Source of the DNA: Gloeopeniophorella convolvens
Lineage: Eukaryota > Basidiomycota > Agaricomycetes > Russulales
Assembly (NCBI GenBank): GCA_022496205.1
Contig: WTXD01000007.1
Span: 558,001 to 622,000 of the forward strand
Reading direction: 5' to 3'
Length of the DNA stretch: 64,000 nucleotides
Shown here: one piece after another, positions 54,271-64,000 of the stretch
How positions within the stretch are numbered: position 1 is the first letter of the stretch
Layout: each line of letters opens with the position of its first letter
Made by a program: the position numbers and the translations under genes
Notes under the pieces: model-generated
What the model saw: the letters and a program-made list of their open reading frames with translations, nothing else
What the model was told of the DNA's origin: nothing
The model's database searches: none

Positions 54271-55661
54271 ATGCCACGCGCATCTTCCAAGAACGCACCT
54301 TCTATCTCCGAGGCGGCGTGCCCTGACTGTGGAACGATCATCTCCCGACTGTCCGACATGAAGCGTCATAGGCTGAGCCAGCACCCGGATGGGACTGAGA
54401 CGAGGTATGCGTGCTACAGTGTGGACCTGCCTCCTTGCTGACCGTGCCTCACACTAGGCTCCACTGCCCACACGCGGACTGCACCTACACGGCCACACAG
54501 AAGAGCAACCTCAAGGCCCATTGCGACGCGAGGCAGTTCGTAACACCATCTCCCCTTCTTGTATCAGGCTGACCGGTCTCTGTTAGTTCCAACGAGCTCA
54601 GGTACGCTTGCGTCGATTGCGGACGCCGCTTCAGCGACCCCGCAGCGCGGACTCGCCATCGTAAGAACCTACACGGGTACCAACCCAAGCATAGGGAACA
54701 ATACCTGGCTAGGAAGGGCCAGAAGGGATCTGGCAAGGAAGCGTCACTTAGCCTGACGCGAGCACGCCGGGCTGACGTTGCTCCGTACACACTCCCTCTT
54801 GCTTCGTCGTCGCGCATCACTCTGGAGGACGAAGTCAAGCCTGAGGTCAACGCTCCCTACCATGACCAGGCATGGAGCATGCCCGCCGATGCGTCGTACA
54901 CTGTCAAGGCCGAGCCGGTCTCCCCTGGACACCTCCAGCTCCCTCTTTCCATGGCACCCGGCTACGACGCCTCTCAGATGCTTCAGTATACTCCTTCCCC
55001 CTCCCAGATGCCTCAGTACACTCCTGTCCCTCCCCTGCAGAACGATGCCCTTGTGCAGCCTTCCACATCGGCGGAGTTCTCTTTGGAGGCTCTTTTGGGC
55101 TCCGACTTTCAGTTTGACTGGACATTGGGGTCGGATCAGCCAGTTGCTTCTCAGCCTTCGATGCAGCCTAACTACGCACCACCTGTCGCTTATCTCGACT
55201 CGACTGTCTACCCCTCCGTGCCTCTCGTCCCAACTACCTACTCCTACACGCCCCTCGACCCAACCATCTACCCCACCGCGCCTCTCAAGCCCACCACGTT
55301 CCCCGTTGAACCCGTTTCCAACTTCATTCCCCCGTACAATCAACAAGCCACCTATCCTTCGCTGAACTCGAACTATCAACGCGGAGAATTTACCTCCCTT
55401 CTGTTCGACGATGGTCCCTTGACGATGAATGCCTTCCGAGTCGATCCAGAGGCTCCTCAGAGACTCAACGCGCCTCCGCCTCCTTCTCCCTTTAACTTCC
55501 CATTCGTCCCCGCCAACTACGAGGTGCCCTTCGCGCCTGAGCCTGTCCCCCAGCTCAGCTGGACGCCCAGCGACACGTCCCGTGAACGGAGCACATCCAC
55601 CGGCTTTGGTGCTTCTGATCCCCAGCCGAACGCCGGTTCCCAGCCTTGGTACCCGTTCTAA
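54271..55661 (+). CDS. C2H2 zinc-finger transcription factor
   Basis: Exons 54271-54404, 54458-54535 and 54587-55661 give 428 aa. Three fingers are present at the N-terminus: CPDCGTIISRLSDMKRHRLS, LHCPHADCTYTATQKSNLKA and YACVDCGRRFSDPAARTRHR. Both introns lie in or between fingers, and the splice after the second supplies its last His. Downstream is a Pro/Ser/Tyr-rich region with acidic-hydrophobic patches (EFSLEALLGSDFQFDWTLG; EFTSLLFDDGPLTMNAF) that look like activation domains, and repeated TVYPSVPL/TIYPTAPL motifs. It would bind DNA and regulate transcription; the targets are unknown. Pathway-specific regulators of this layout are common in Agaricomycetes. Confidence 0.8.
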
Positions 55662-56818
55662 TCGAACTCCTAACTCCTGGCCAGATTCACTTCCACCACT
55701 GTCCAACCATCTCGTTGCATCTGTCTCATTCTTCTTGTGCATTTTATCTTTATTCTGTATCATTGTCCCTCCCCATCTCACATTCGTCCCCTTACATCAC
55801 CACACCTTTTGTTCTGCGCCGCGGGTTCTTTCGATTTCGATAGAAGCTCTGCAGGGACGCTGTATACCCGACAGTCACTGTCGGACATCCCTTGGTGTAT
55901 CTGCATAAACACCCAGTTCGCATACAAACATCTTCCATTACCACATTACATGGCATGTTCGGATACTCGCATTTTACCGCATTTCCATTCTTCTGCATCT
56001 ACATTTGGCATCGTATTAGCATCCTCTTGTTTGTAGACAGAAAGTCGATTATATCTGCGCACTCCTCGCACATCGAGGATCGGAAAACTTGAGTTGCATC
56101 TGTCCGTGAAACCAGGGTGAAACCGGGGAGAGAAGGTCAAGTGAGACGATGGACAAAGCACGACGGACAACGCACCCGGTGAAGTGGATGACGTCATGCG
56201 GCTCAAGCGCACGTGCCTCGAGAAGCGCAAGCCAAGCGCCCGACGCCGATCCCTTCAATTCCAACTTGAAGTCAATCATCGTGTTATGCACTGCTAACGG
56301 TACTGAACAGCCCCGACCTCCATTTGTCCTTCTGCAAAGCGTACATTCCTCCATTCTGATGTTTTCGCGTCTTTTACTCTGCGTCTGGGAGCCTATATAC
56401 CCCGCCATGCAGGACGTCCCGCTTCGCGAGCCTTCCTAAGACGGCGCACTCGGACTTTGCAACGACCGCTCTTGGCCCAGACAAGCCACCCACATCGATG
56501 TCGCGGCGAAGCCTCCAGCAGGACGACGGCAGACTAGCCCGCGTCTAGGTCCTCCGCCGCTTTCAAGCTAGCCGCTTCAGGCAAGCCAGCAGCCAGCATT
56601 CTAATCGAGAATCGCGAACAGGCTGCTCGGATCCGTGGAGCAGCTGCATTATGGCGCCCTGGCACGGGCGACTCAGGCGCACGTACTTATATATCTCGGT
56701 GTCCTGTCAGGAACGTAGCACACCGACCCACCGTCCTTTCTCCCTTTCTCCTTCGCTCTCGTCATCACCACCGTGCCACCAAGGCTGATTCAAGGCCCAC
56801 ACCAAGTCACACGACGCG
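55662..56818. other. Intergenic region, no gene recognised
   Basis: About 1.15 kb. Its left part is T- and C-rich, probably the 3' UTR of the zinc-finger gene. No convincing coding sequence or RNA gene is visible in the rest. Confidence 0.4.
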
Positions 56819-56992
56819 ATGCTTTCTCCGAAGGTTGCTCCGCTGCGCCTGGGGCCAGCGTGCCCTCCGCGCGGCCACATTAACAGAGTACGCCCCCTCG
56901 ACCACAGCGTGCCCGCCCGCGCTGACGATGTGCCACCTACCCCTATCATCGCTGTACCCAGCTCCCGAAGTCGACGGCCTATCTCGCGCTGA
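56819..56992 (+). CDS. 57-codon ORF overlapping the kinase start (upstream ORF or split N-terminus)
   Basis: The frame starts MLSPKVAPLRLGPACPPRGH and ends PSSRSRRPISR. Its TGA shares one base with the ATG of the kinase (tgatg at 56990-56994). The Pro/Ser/Arg-rich end, PPTPIIAVPSSRSRRPIS, is what one expects just before the kinase domain in this protein type. It is either a regulatory upstream ORF or the true N-terminus separated by a one-base defect. Confidence 0.4.
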   Translation: MLSPKVAPLRLGPACPPRGHINRVRPLDHSVPARADDVPPTPIIAVPSSRSRRPISR

Positions 56993-58553
56993 TGGCCCCG
57001 CCGTGCCTGGACGACTTCACCGTGTTGCGCTGCCTCGGCGAGGGCTCGTCTGGTGCGGTGTACCTCGTTCGCGAGCACGACAGCGGCGCCCTGTACGCGC
57101 TCAAGGCAATCCCGAAGCGCAAGATGTGCGGCACGCTGCTCGCGATTGAGACAGTCATGACGGAGCGGAACATGCTGCTGGACCTGCGCGGAGACGATTT
57201 TGTGCTGCAGCAGTGCGCGTGCTTCCATGATAGCGAGAACTATTACCTACTTACGGTGCGTGGCTCTCCGCCTTGTGTCTCGAATTTGGTCTGAATTGTC
57301 GATGGGCGCAGGAGTACCACCCAGCCGGAGATCTGCATACACTCCTTGCAACAAAGGGTCAAGACCGGATGTGGTTCGGTTCTATATGGCGGAACTCGTG
57401 CGTGACCCGAGTTGCACCAATTGGCAGGTGTCCTAATGCCCATCGCCTGTCAGCTCGTCGCCCTTGAACGCATACACGCGAAACGCATCATTCATCGAGA
57501 CATCAAGCCGGAAAACCTGTTTGTCGATTCTGGCGGGCATATAGTGCTCGGCGACTTTGGCCTCGCGCGCAAGCTTGGTGCGGGGGAGAATGCCGTCTCA
57601 GGAAACGAGATGTTCGGCACGCCTGCATATACCCCACCGGAGGTGTTCACAGGGAAGCCGTACGGATGTGAAGTCGATATCTGGGCGTTTGGAGTCATGC
57701 TTTACGAACTTAGCACCGGAATGGTAGGATGGAAGCAACGTCCATCTGTGGAGTTATTGCTGACCTTCACTTTTAGGAAGCGTTCAAGTCTAACACTGTC
57801 CCGCAGACCGATCCAACTTGGCTCTCTCACCTCGCTCGCCATGTTCTGCATGGTGAACTGCAGGATAGCCCCTATCTCACGCCAGAGGTTGCCGATTTGG
57901 TTAGCAAGGTTGGTCTTGTTCGTGGGTATCCAGTGACCTTATTTGCTCACTTGCGATGTAGCTGCTACGCAAGGAGCCGGAGACACGGCTTCGAAACTTC
58001 GATGAGATCAAGCGGCATCCATATTTCAGTGAAATGTGAATGTCCTTCCTTTGCCCACCTCTCGGGTACTGACGAAGGATGTAGTAACTGGCATGTGCTC
58101 GCAACCCGATCCGTAACACCGCCTTGGGTTCCGTGCATCGTGCGAGACATCTCTGCCGAGTGCGATTTTATCTTCGAATTCCCTATGCTCAAGGCCGGTC
58201 GGCCGTATGGGCGGGAAAGCGATCCCATCAGCGGCCTGTCCTTCCGCTTCGCCCCGACGTCTATGACGCACGCATGTCAACGCCGGCAGTACCTGCTCTA
58301 CTCGCTCCGTGGAGACCTCCCCGCAGTGCACTGGGTCGAGGGAAATTTCGAGCCTAAGGCGGCAGAGCCGTCATATGCGTCCAGCAGCACTAGCGAGGAG
58401 TCGCACGAGCGTGTCTCCGAAGTGGGGGCATTTTTGGCGGACGCGGCGCAGTGGCAGTCGCTGCAGGGACCCGCGGTGCGCGGGAAGAGTTCAAGGCGGC
58501 CGCTGAAGCGCTGGGCGAAGGGCGTGTTCGGCAGGCGGCCTGATGCTGTTTGA
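56992..58553 (+). CDS. AGC-type serine/threonine kinase, with apparent frameshift
   Basis: The kinase domain is recognised from the glycine loop LRCLGEGSSGAVYLVRE, YALKAIPKRKM (ATP Lys), RIIHRDIKPENLFVDSGG (catalytic loop), LGDFGLARKL (DFG), FGTPAYTPPEVF (APE region) and VDIWAFGVMLYELSTG. Downstream are RHPYFSEINW and VTPPWVP, which resemble the start of an AGC C-terminal tail. Exons splice well (donors at about 57256, 57402, 57723, 57911 and 58037), for example MAEL joined to LVALERIHAKRII. Between LLATKG and RPDVVRFYMAEL (about 57355-57365) the frame changes by one base with no possible intron. Together with the split N-terminus this suggests a decaying gene or local sequence errors. All catalytic residues are kept. 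Confidence 0.7.
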
Positions 58554-59123
58554 AGAGTTACCATTTGCCGCGTGGAGCTTCGCTGGCCTGACTAGCCCAG
58601 TTATTAATTACCTATCTTTATTCGCATATATCACCGCCAGTATGTAGGCTGTTTCGTTACTTCGATTGCTGGGATTAAGATTACCACAATTTCACGGGTT
58701 CGGTACTGGTGTGAGCGCATAGATAATGTGATATACTCAGGTCGAACCGTCGACTGCAGATCAGCGTCGAATTGCTAACGGCGAATCATTAATCATCGCC
58801 GACCGGCGACAGCTCGAACTACGCGTCATGGCAAACATGTTATAGGGCTGTCGGTCGTCCCCGGTGAAATATCATCCAGAAGTCAACAGCTACGAAGGCC
58901 CGAAAGAAACTACAAGTAAGGCAGCAGCGACCGAGGTGCGCCAGGATGGCGCTGGAAAGAAGAGCTGGTGAAGACGAGGGCCCGATCGCTGCAGGTGTGC
59001 CTCGTTCTTGCACGAGCGGGCCAGGGCGGGCCAATATGTTTTAGTTCCCACGGTGTTCTGGAATCTTTTGACAGAGGATTTATCGCGCCTCGCGCTCAAC
59101 GTCTCTGCACATATCCCTCAATC
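58554..59123. other. Intergenic region upstream of CCT2
   Basis: 570 bp. No gene or repeat recognised; the CCT2 promoter should be at the right end. Confidence 0.4.
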
Positions 59124-61203
59124 ATGTCCGTAAACATCTTTAATGACGAGGTGCGACAGACTCAAGTATCTCCATTAACTTGGAGCTGAGCTTTGGTCTC
59201 GCAGGCAACGGAGGAGAAGGCAGAGAACGCGCGCCTCTCCTCCTTCGTCGGTGCCGTCGCGCTCGGCGACCTCGTCAAGTCCACACTCGGCCCCAAAGGG
59301 ATGAACAAGATCCTGCAGTCGATGTCGACCGGCGACATCAACGTGACGAACGATGGCGCGACGATCCTCAAGGCGATCCAGCTGGACAACGCCGCGGCGA
59401 AGATCCTCGTGAACATCTCGAAGGTGCAGGACGACGAGGTTGGGGACGGCACGACGAGCGTGACGGTGCTCGCGGCGGAGCTGCTACGCGAGGCGGAGAA
59501 GCTCATCGCGATGAAGATTCACCCGCAGACCATCGTCGAGGGGTATCGGATAGCGAGCGCCGCAGCGCTCAAGGCGCTCGAGGGCGCGGCGGTGGACCAT
59601 GGGTGCGTGCAGTGCACGATCGTTGCGAAGCTACTTGTGGGCTCACATCTTTGCGGATGTCAGGGCGGATGCCACGACGTTCCGCCAGGATCTGCTCAAC
59701 ATTGCACGGACAACACTTTCGTCCAAGGTGCTGTCGCAAGACAAGGACTACTTTTCCAATCTTGCAGTCGATGCCGTCCTCCGGTTAAAGGTGTGTTGTG
59801 GTCTTGACTTGAACGTGCCCCGGTTGTTCATACCCTTGAATGCAGGGGTCGACAGACCTGGAGCATATCCAGATTATCAAAAAGGTCGGCGGAAAGCTGA
59901 CAGATTCATATCTTGACGAGGGTTAGTATCATCTTCCCATTCCGCAACCGGCTAGTCGTTGAATATACTGTTTAGGCTTCATTCTGGACAAAACCCTGGG
60001 CACAAATTGCCCAAAACGCATCGAGAATGCTAGGATCCTCATCGCCAATACCTGTACGTGATTGCTATTCGAAGATCGACCTGCTGATACTCAGACATTA
60101 TATTCAGCCATGGACACAGACAAGATCAAGATCTTCGGTGCTCGTGTAAAGGTCGATGGCGCAGGGAAGCTTGCAGAGCTTGAGCGGGCTGAGCGGGTGC
60201 GTGTCCCTCGGGCAATCGGTCCGTTCGCGGCGACTAACCGTCTATTGCAGGAGAAAATGAAGGCCAAGGTGGAGGCCATCGCCTCCCATGGCATCAACGT
60301 TTTCGTGAACCGACAGCTCATCTACAACTATCCCGAGTCCATCCTGGCAGAAAAGGGCATTATGTCCATCGAGCATGCTGACTTTGAAGGCGTCGAGCGC
60401 CTGTCGCTCGTCACTGGTGGTGAGATCGCGAGCACGTTCGACCGGCCAGACCTTGTCAAGCTCGGACGATGCGAGTTGATCGAGGAGATCATGATCGGCG
60501 AGGACAAGGCAAGGGCATGCATGTCGATTCACTGAATAAATCTTACTAAATACAATCACAGCTCATCAAGTTCTCCGGTGTCGCGGCAGGCGAGGCCTGC
60601 ACTGTCGTGTTGCGCGGCTCGACAAACCAGATGGTTGACGAGGCTGAGCGTTCGCTGCACGATGCATTATCAGTGCTCTCTCAGACGGTCAAAGAGACGC
60701 GAATCGTGCTTGGTGGTGGATGCTCTGAGATGCTGATGAGCGTGGCGGTGGAGGAGAGCGCGAAGACGGTCAGCGGGAAGAAGGCAATCGCAGCGGAGGC
60801 ATTCGCACGCGCGCTGCGCCAAATCCCGACAATCCTGGCCGACAACGCTGGATACGACTCTTCGGACCTGGTGGCAAGATTACGAGCAGCACACTACGAG
60901 GGTCAGACCGCTGCGGGTCTTGGTGAGTGACCGAGTTCTGGGCCTGCCCTGAAACACACTTTGAGACTCATTGATCTATGTAGATATGGAGGTGGGCACC
61001 ATCGGGTCGATGAAGGAGCTTGGCGTTACCGAGAGCTACAAGTTGAAGCGGCAGGTGGTCCTCAGCGCCAGTGAGGCCGCAGAAATGATTATCAGGTGAG
61101 GCTGTTTTCCCATCTGACGGGCATATGTCTCCGTGTTCTGACACCACGACTCAGGGTGGACGACATTCTGCGGGCAGCACCACGGAAGCGGGAGGCAGTA
61201 TAG
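59124..61203 (+). CDS. CCT2: T-complex protein 1 subunit beta (CCT2), cytosolic chaperonin
   Basis: It is a subunit of the eight-member TRiC/CCT ring that folds actin and tubulin. Exon 1 is only 27 nt (MSVNIFNDE), with the second exon from 59205. Signature segments are [49 protein letters not shown] (nucleotide binding), [84 protein letters not shown] and [15 protein letters not shown]. The C-terminus is [15 protein letters not shown]. About nine exons; no lesion was noticed. The pattern matches the beta subunit rather than other CCT subunits. Confidence 0.93.
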
Positions 61204-61408
61204 AAGAGCAGTTTATCACAGGGAGATGTATGCAGGAAAGTCGACGTAGAATGACGATTCATCCGCTGTGTATACGTGGCTTGTGATGTTGAGGGCGAGT
61301 TGGCAGCGACGCGCCGTAATTACGGACAACCGAAAACGGGAAACACATCTAGTCTCCGTTGCCGACCTTATGCCGATCGCGGAAGACAGTCGTTCCGCGA
61401 TGGATAAG

Positions 61409-62048
61409 GTCTGCATCAACTTAAGGGGGTTTGAGGGGGGTACACACACCTTCCTCATTTAGATTATCGCGTTGCCTCGTCTCTTATTGTTTTGAAGTAG
61501 CGTGTAATCAGAAATGTGTGATATATCCGGCTACTCATCACGGCAATGACACGATGAGGGTGGCATGTGCTGAGCACTCGCTCAATGCAAATAAAAAAGA
61601 CACCCCATCCGGGTTCGAACCTGCATAATACTCACGAATGTGCAACCATTGGACAAAACCACTACACCAAAGGGACATCCTAAAGGTCTGATCTGGTCAA
61701 TATATAAACCATGTTCTCGTTGTTCTCGTTCGTCTTGACATATTTCTTGCGTGGGTTCCGTAGCGTTGACCTGCCTCGCATGGCCCATCTGGCCGCCAAG
61801 TAGACAGATAATTGACTAAAATAGCCCTGGTTCTCCTCTGAATGGAAACTAAGACTAGGGAGCCCATGGAAGGAGCAGAGTTTACTGATTATTGGGACAA
61901 AGGAAATGGACGCGTCTTGGGGGCGCGTCCGGTCATGTGACTGTATTATGCTACTAGGAATGACACAACCCTTCGAATGTGGCACATGGCTCGTCCGAAA
62001 CGGGAAACCAATTGTACCCCACCCAAACCCCCTTAAGTTGATGTAGAC
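61409..62048. mobile_element. Small inverted-repeat element (MITE-like), 640 bp
   Basis: The 35-bp ends (61409-61443 and 62014-62048) are inverted repeats with 32 matching positions; the core is catcaacttaagggggtttg. They enclose AT-rich, apparently non-coding DNA with a tRNA-like sequence near the left side. No target duplication could be fixed with confidence, so the exact ends may be off by a few bases. It lies in the CCT2-PMT1 intergenic region. Confidence 0.6.
61599..61680 (-). tRNA. tRNA-like sequence (probable pseudo-tRNA)
   Basis: Read on the minus strand, the sequence has an A-box-like TGGTGTAGTGG, a perfect B-box GGTTCGAACCC, ends that can pair as an acceptor stem with wobbles (GATGTCC with GGGTGTC), a D stem TTGG/CCAA, and a T run right after the 3' end as a Pol III terminator. 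The T stem has mismatches, two bases too many separate it from the acceptor stem, and no clean anticodon stem can be drawn, so the anticodon is not assigned. It may be a decayed tRNA or the head of a tRNA-derived SINE. Confidence 0.4.
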
Positions 62049-62119
62049 TAAAACACATCCACTGTGCACTCGCTGCGTGCGCTGGCATCTGTCTTTCTCC
62101 TCCTCCTCTTCCTCTCACT

Positions 62120-62128
62120 CCATATAAA
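62120..62128 (+). promoter_or_regulatory. TATA-like box of PMT1
   Basis: The sequence catataaag lies about 85 bp upstream of the ATG at 62210, preceded by a C/T-rich stretch. The position is suitable for a fungal core promoter. Confidence 0.4.
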
Positions 62129-62209
62129 GGCGCTCAGTCTCCTTCTCTTTCTTCCTACTCACCCCGTTTAGACCCTGCAGCCTGGTCGTGTCGCTCATTT
62201 TCTGAAATA

Positions 62210-64000
62210 ATGCCGTCTGGCGCAGTGCGCGCTAGGCGTCCCGCCTCTCCCCCACCAGGTCACCACCAACCCGCACCACGATTTCCGCCCAAAGAGGGCC
62301 ACCTCGATGCTGACGAGCGTCGTGCGGCTGCGTCTCTGGGGTATGGACCCTCCCGCAAGGCCGGATACGCACCTGGAGGCTACAACATCACCTCCGGCGA
62401 GTGGAAGCTCCTCCTGATTCTTGTCATCGTCGCCTCGGCAGTGCGCCTTTTCCGCATATCAAAGCCTGATAGTGTTGTGTGCGTGCCCAGCGCAGTCTCC
62501 AGTAGCTGAGCGTTTGGGACTGATAGGCCGGTTAACAGATTCGACGAGGTGCACTTTGGCAAGTTCGCCTCAAGATACATCAAGACACGGTACTTCGTCG
62601 ATGTCCACCCCCCACTAGCGAAACTCCTCATCACCCTCGCCGCCTTCGTATCTGGTTTCAATGGTCATTTCGACTTCTCAGAGATTGGAAAGTGAGTGCA
62701 GTATTCTTAGCTCACGGGGAGCAGTCCCCTGTTGGCTGGTCTGGTCTCAACGTATCACACAGAGTTTACGAAGACACTCCCTATGTTGCCATGCGCATGG
62801 TCCCCGCAACCCTTGGAATTGCTACTGTACCCCTCGCCTACCTGACGCTCCGCGGCCTTGATTGCCGCGCCACGACTGCGCTCCTCGCATCGATCCTCCT
62901 CATCTTCGAGAACGCCCTCGTCACGCAATCACGACACATCCTCCTCGACTCTCCGCTCGTATTCTTTACCGCTCTCACCATTTTCGTTTGGGTCGGCTTC
63001 TGTAACGAAGACAAGCACGAGCCGTTTACAGACCGATGGTATGAGTGGCTCGCGCTCACTGGCCTCTCGCTTGGCGCGGTCGTCAGCAGCAAGTGGGTCG
63101 GACTGTTCACCATCGCGACGGTCGGCTTTGGCACGATCCGGCAGCTGTGGACGTTGCTGGGCGACCTGCGTGTCCCGCCGCGCCTCTGGATCAAGCATTT
63201 CATGACCCGCGCCATCTTCCTCATCGGTGTGCCGATTGTATTCTACATGGCCATGTTCCAGATCCATTTCATGATTCTGGAGAACTCGGGTGATGGCGAT
63301 GGATTTATGAGCGCGGAGTTCCAGCATACGTTGGGCGGTCACAGTATGGCGGACACTTACGCGGGTGCGTAGTTCGGCGCTCGGCTGGGGCATCTGTCTT
63401 AATAGATTTGTACAGATGTTGCAATCGGATCCCAGGTCAACATCCGCCACGTCAACACACAAGGAGGCTACCTGCACTCGCATGCCCATAATTACCCCGG
63501 TGGAAGCCAACGTACGTCGTCTCAGCCTGGTTATTTCGCTCTTATCTGACGGCTTTCCTACAGAGCAACAGATCACGCTCTACCCCCATATTGACGAAAA
63601 CAATGACTGGCGGATCATCAACGCAACGCAGGACAACCATCCTGAGACGGACTGGTTGAACCTGCCTGAGCTCGTCTACATCGAGTCAGGCTCGCGCATC
63701 AAGCTTAGACATATCATCACTGAAAAAAACCTCCACTCACACGATTTCCGTCCCCCTGTCTCCGACGTCGACTTCCAGAACGAGGTCTCCGGATATGGCA
63801 TGCCCGGCTTCGCCGGTGACGCGAACGATGACTGGATTGTGGAGATTGAAAAGGGTACCAGAGGCGATTCGGTGTCCAGCCGCCGTGTGCGCACCCTGCG
63901 GACGCAATTTAGGCTGCGGCATGCTCTCTCGGGGTGTTACCTGTTCTCGCACAAGGTCAAGCTGCCCCTCTGGGGCTTCGAGCAACAGGAGGTGACATGC
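62210..64000 (+). CDS. PMT1: Protein O-mannosyltransferase PMT1 (partial, 3' end outside window)
   Basis: This ER membrane enzyme transfers mannose from dolichyl-phosphate mannose to Ser/Thr of secretory proteins. A basic Pro-rich cytosolic N-terminus is followed by a first membrane span (WKLLLILVIVASAVRLF), then the lumenal loop motif VVFDEVHFGKFASRYI with the essential Asp-Glu, and DVHPPLAKLLITLAAF. Further spans include LVFFTALTIFVWVGF and AIFLIGVPIVFYMAMFQIHF. The MIR domain is seen in GGYLHSHAHNYPGGS, ITLYPHIDENNDWRI, LHSHDFRPPVSDVDFQNEV and GYGMPGFAGDANDDWIVEI. These MIR motifs fit PMT1 rather than PMT2 or PMT4. At least five exons are in the window; the first junction gives SVV joined to FDEVHF. 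The C-terminal membrane spans are missing because the window ends. Confidence 0.92.

Larger units (their letters stand above)
61204..62209. other. CCT2-PMT1 intergenic region
   Basis: About 1 kb holding the inverted-repeat element and the tRNA-like sequence listed separately. To their right, a C/T-rich tract and ctccatataaaggc (about 62117-62130) about 85 bp before the PMT1 start are likely core promoter. Confidence 0.5.

Noticed and set aside
1..64000. CRISPR arrays, rRNA genes, riboswitches, bacterial operons
   Set aside because: None seen; the window is fungal nuclear DNA with spliceosomal introns throughout.

Overview
The window is nuclear DNA of a filamentous basidiomycete, most likely a wood-decaying member of the Agaricomycetes (Polyporales-like). 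The evidence is dense short GT-AG introns (about 50-65 nt), GC-rich coding exons, two many-intron secreted laccase genes, and housekeeping proteins of clear fungal type. Nothing bacterial, viral or organellar was seen.

Layout. 1-6.6 kb: an SAMHD1-like HD-domain gene (cut by the left edge), a mitochondrial PPR-like gene, an SRPK-like kinase with degenerate catalytic motifs, and an unrecognised proline/glutamine-rich protein gene. 6.8-24.5 kb is the accessory part. A block of about 3.5 kb carrying a laccase gene is present twice in the same orientation (6809-10340, and 12277-12351 plus 21044-24497). Between the copies lies a decayed copy of the exosome subunit gene RRP45. The second block is split, in the 3' flank of its laccase gene, by an 8,682-bp MULE-type DNA transposon with a 10-bp target duplication. 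Almost all of that transposon is a near-perfect palindrome of two 3.1-kb arms, each with its own transposase gene, head to head. The right transposase is intact (831 aa after splicing). The left one is broken by a 2,046-bp element flanked by TA. A segment of about 0.3 kb in the promoter region of the two laccase genes is inverted between the copies.

25.5-37 kb: TCF25/Rqc1, an SMN homologue and URB1/NPA1, all on the + strand. 37-46 kb: an alpha/beta hydrolase, ADE2 (fused PurK-PurE), a small unknown gene, a 209-aa unknown protein and the rRNA-processing kinase GRC3. 46-56 kb: an SH3/RA-domain scaffold protein, TSR2, mitochondrial malate dehydrogenase and a C2H2 zinc-finger regulator. 57-64 kb: an AGC-type kinase with reading-frame defects, CCT2, a small inverted-repeat element containing a tRNA-like sequence, and PMT1 (cut by the right edge).

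How the genes fit together. Several neighbours serve ribosome or RNA biology (URB1, GRC3, TSR2, TCF25, SMN and the RRP45 relic), but they are not organised as an operon and the clustering may be chance. The laccases act outside the cell on phenolic substrates. Three otherwise conserved genes (ADE2, TSR2, the AGC kinase) each show an apparent one-base frameshift, which points to either assembly errors or real decay.
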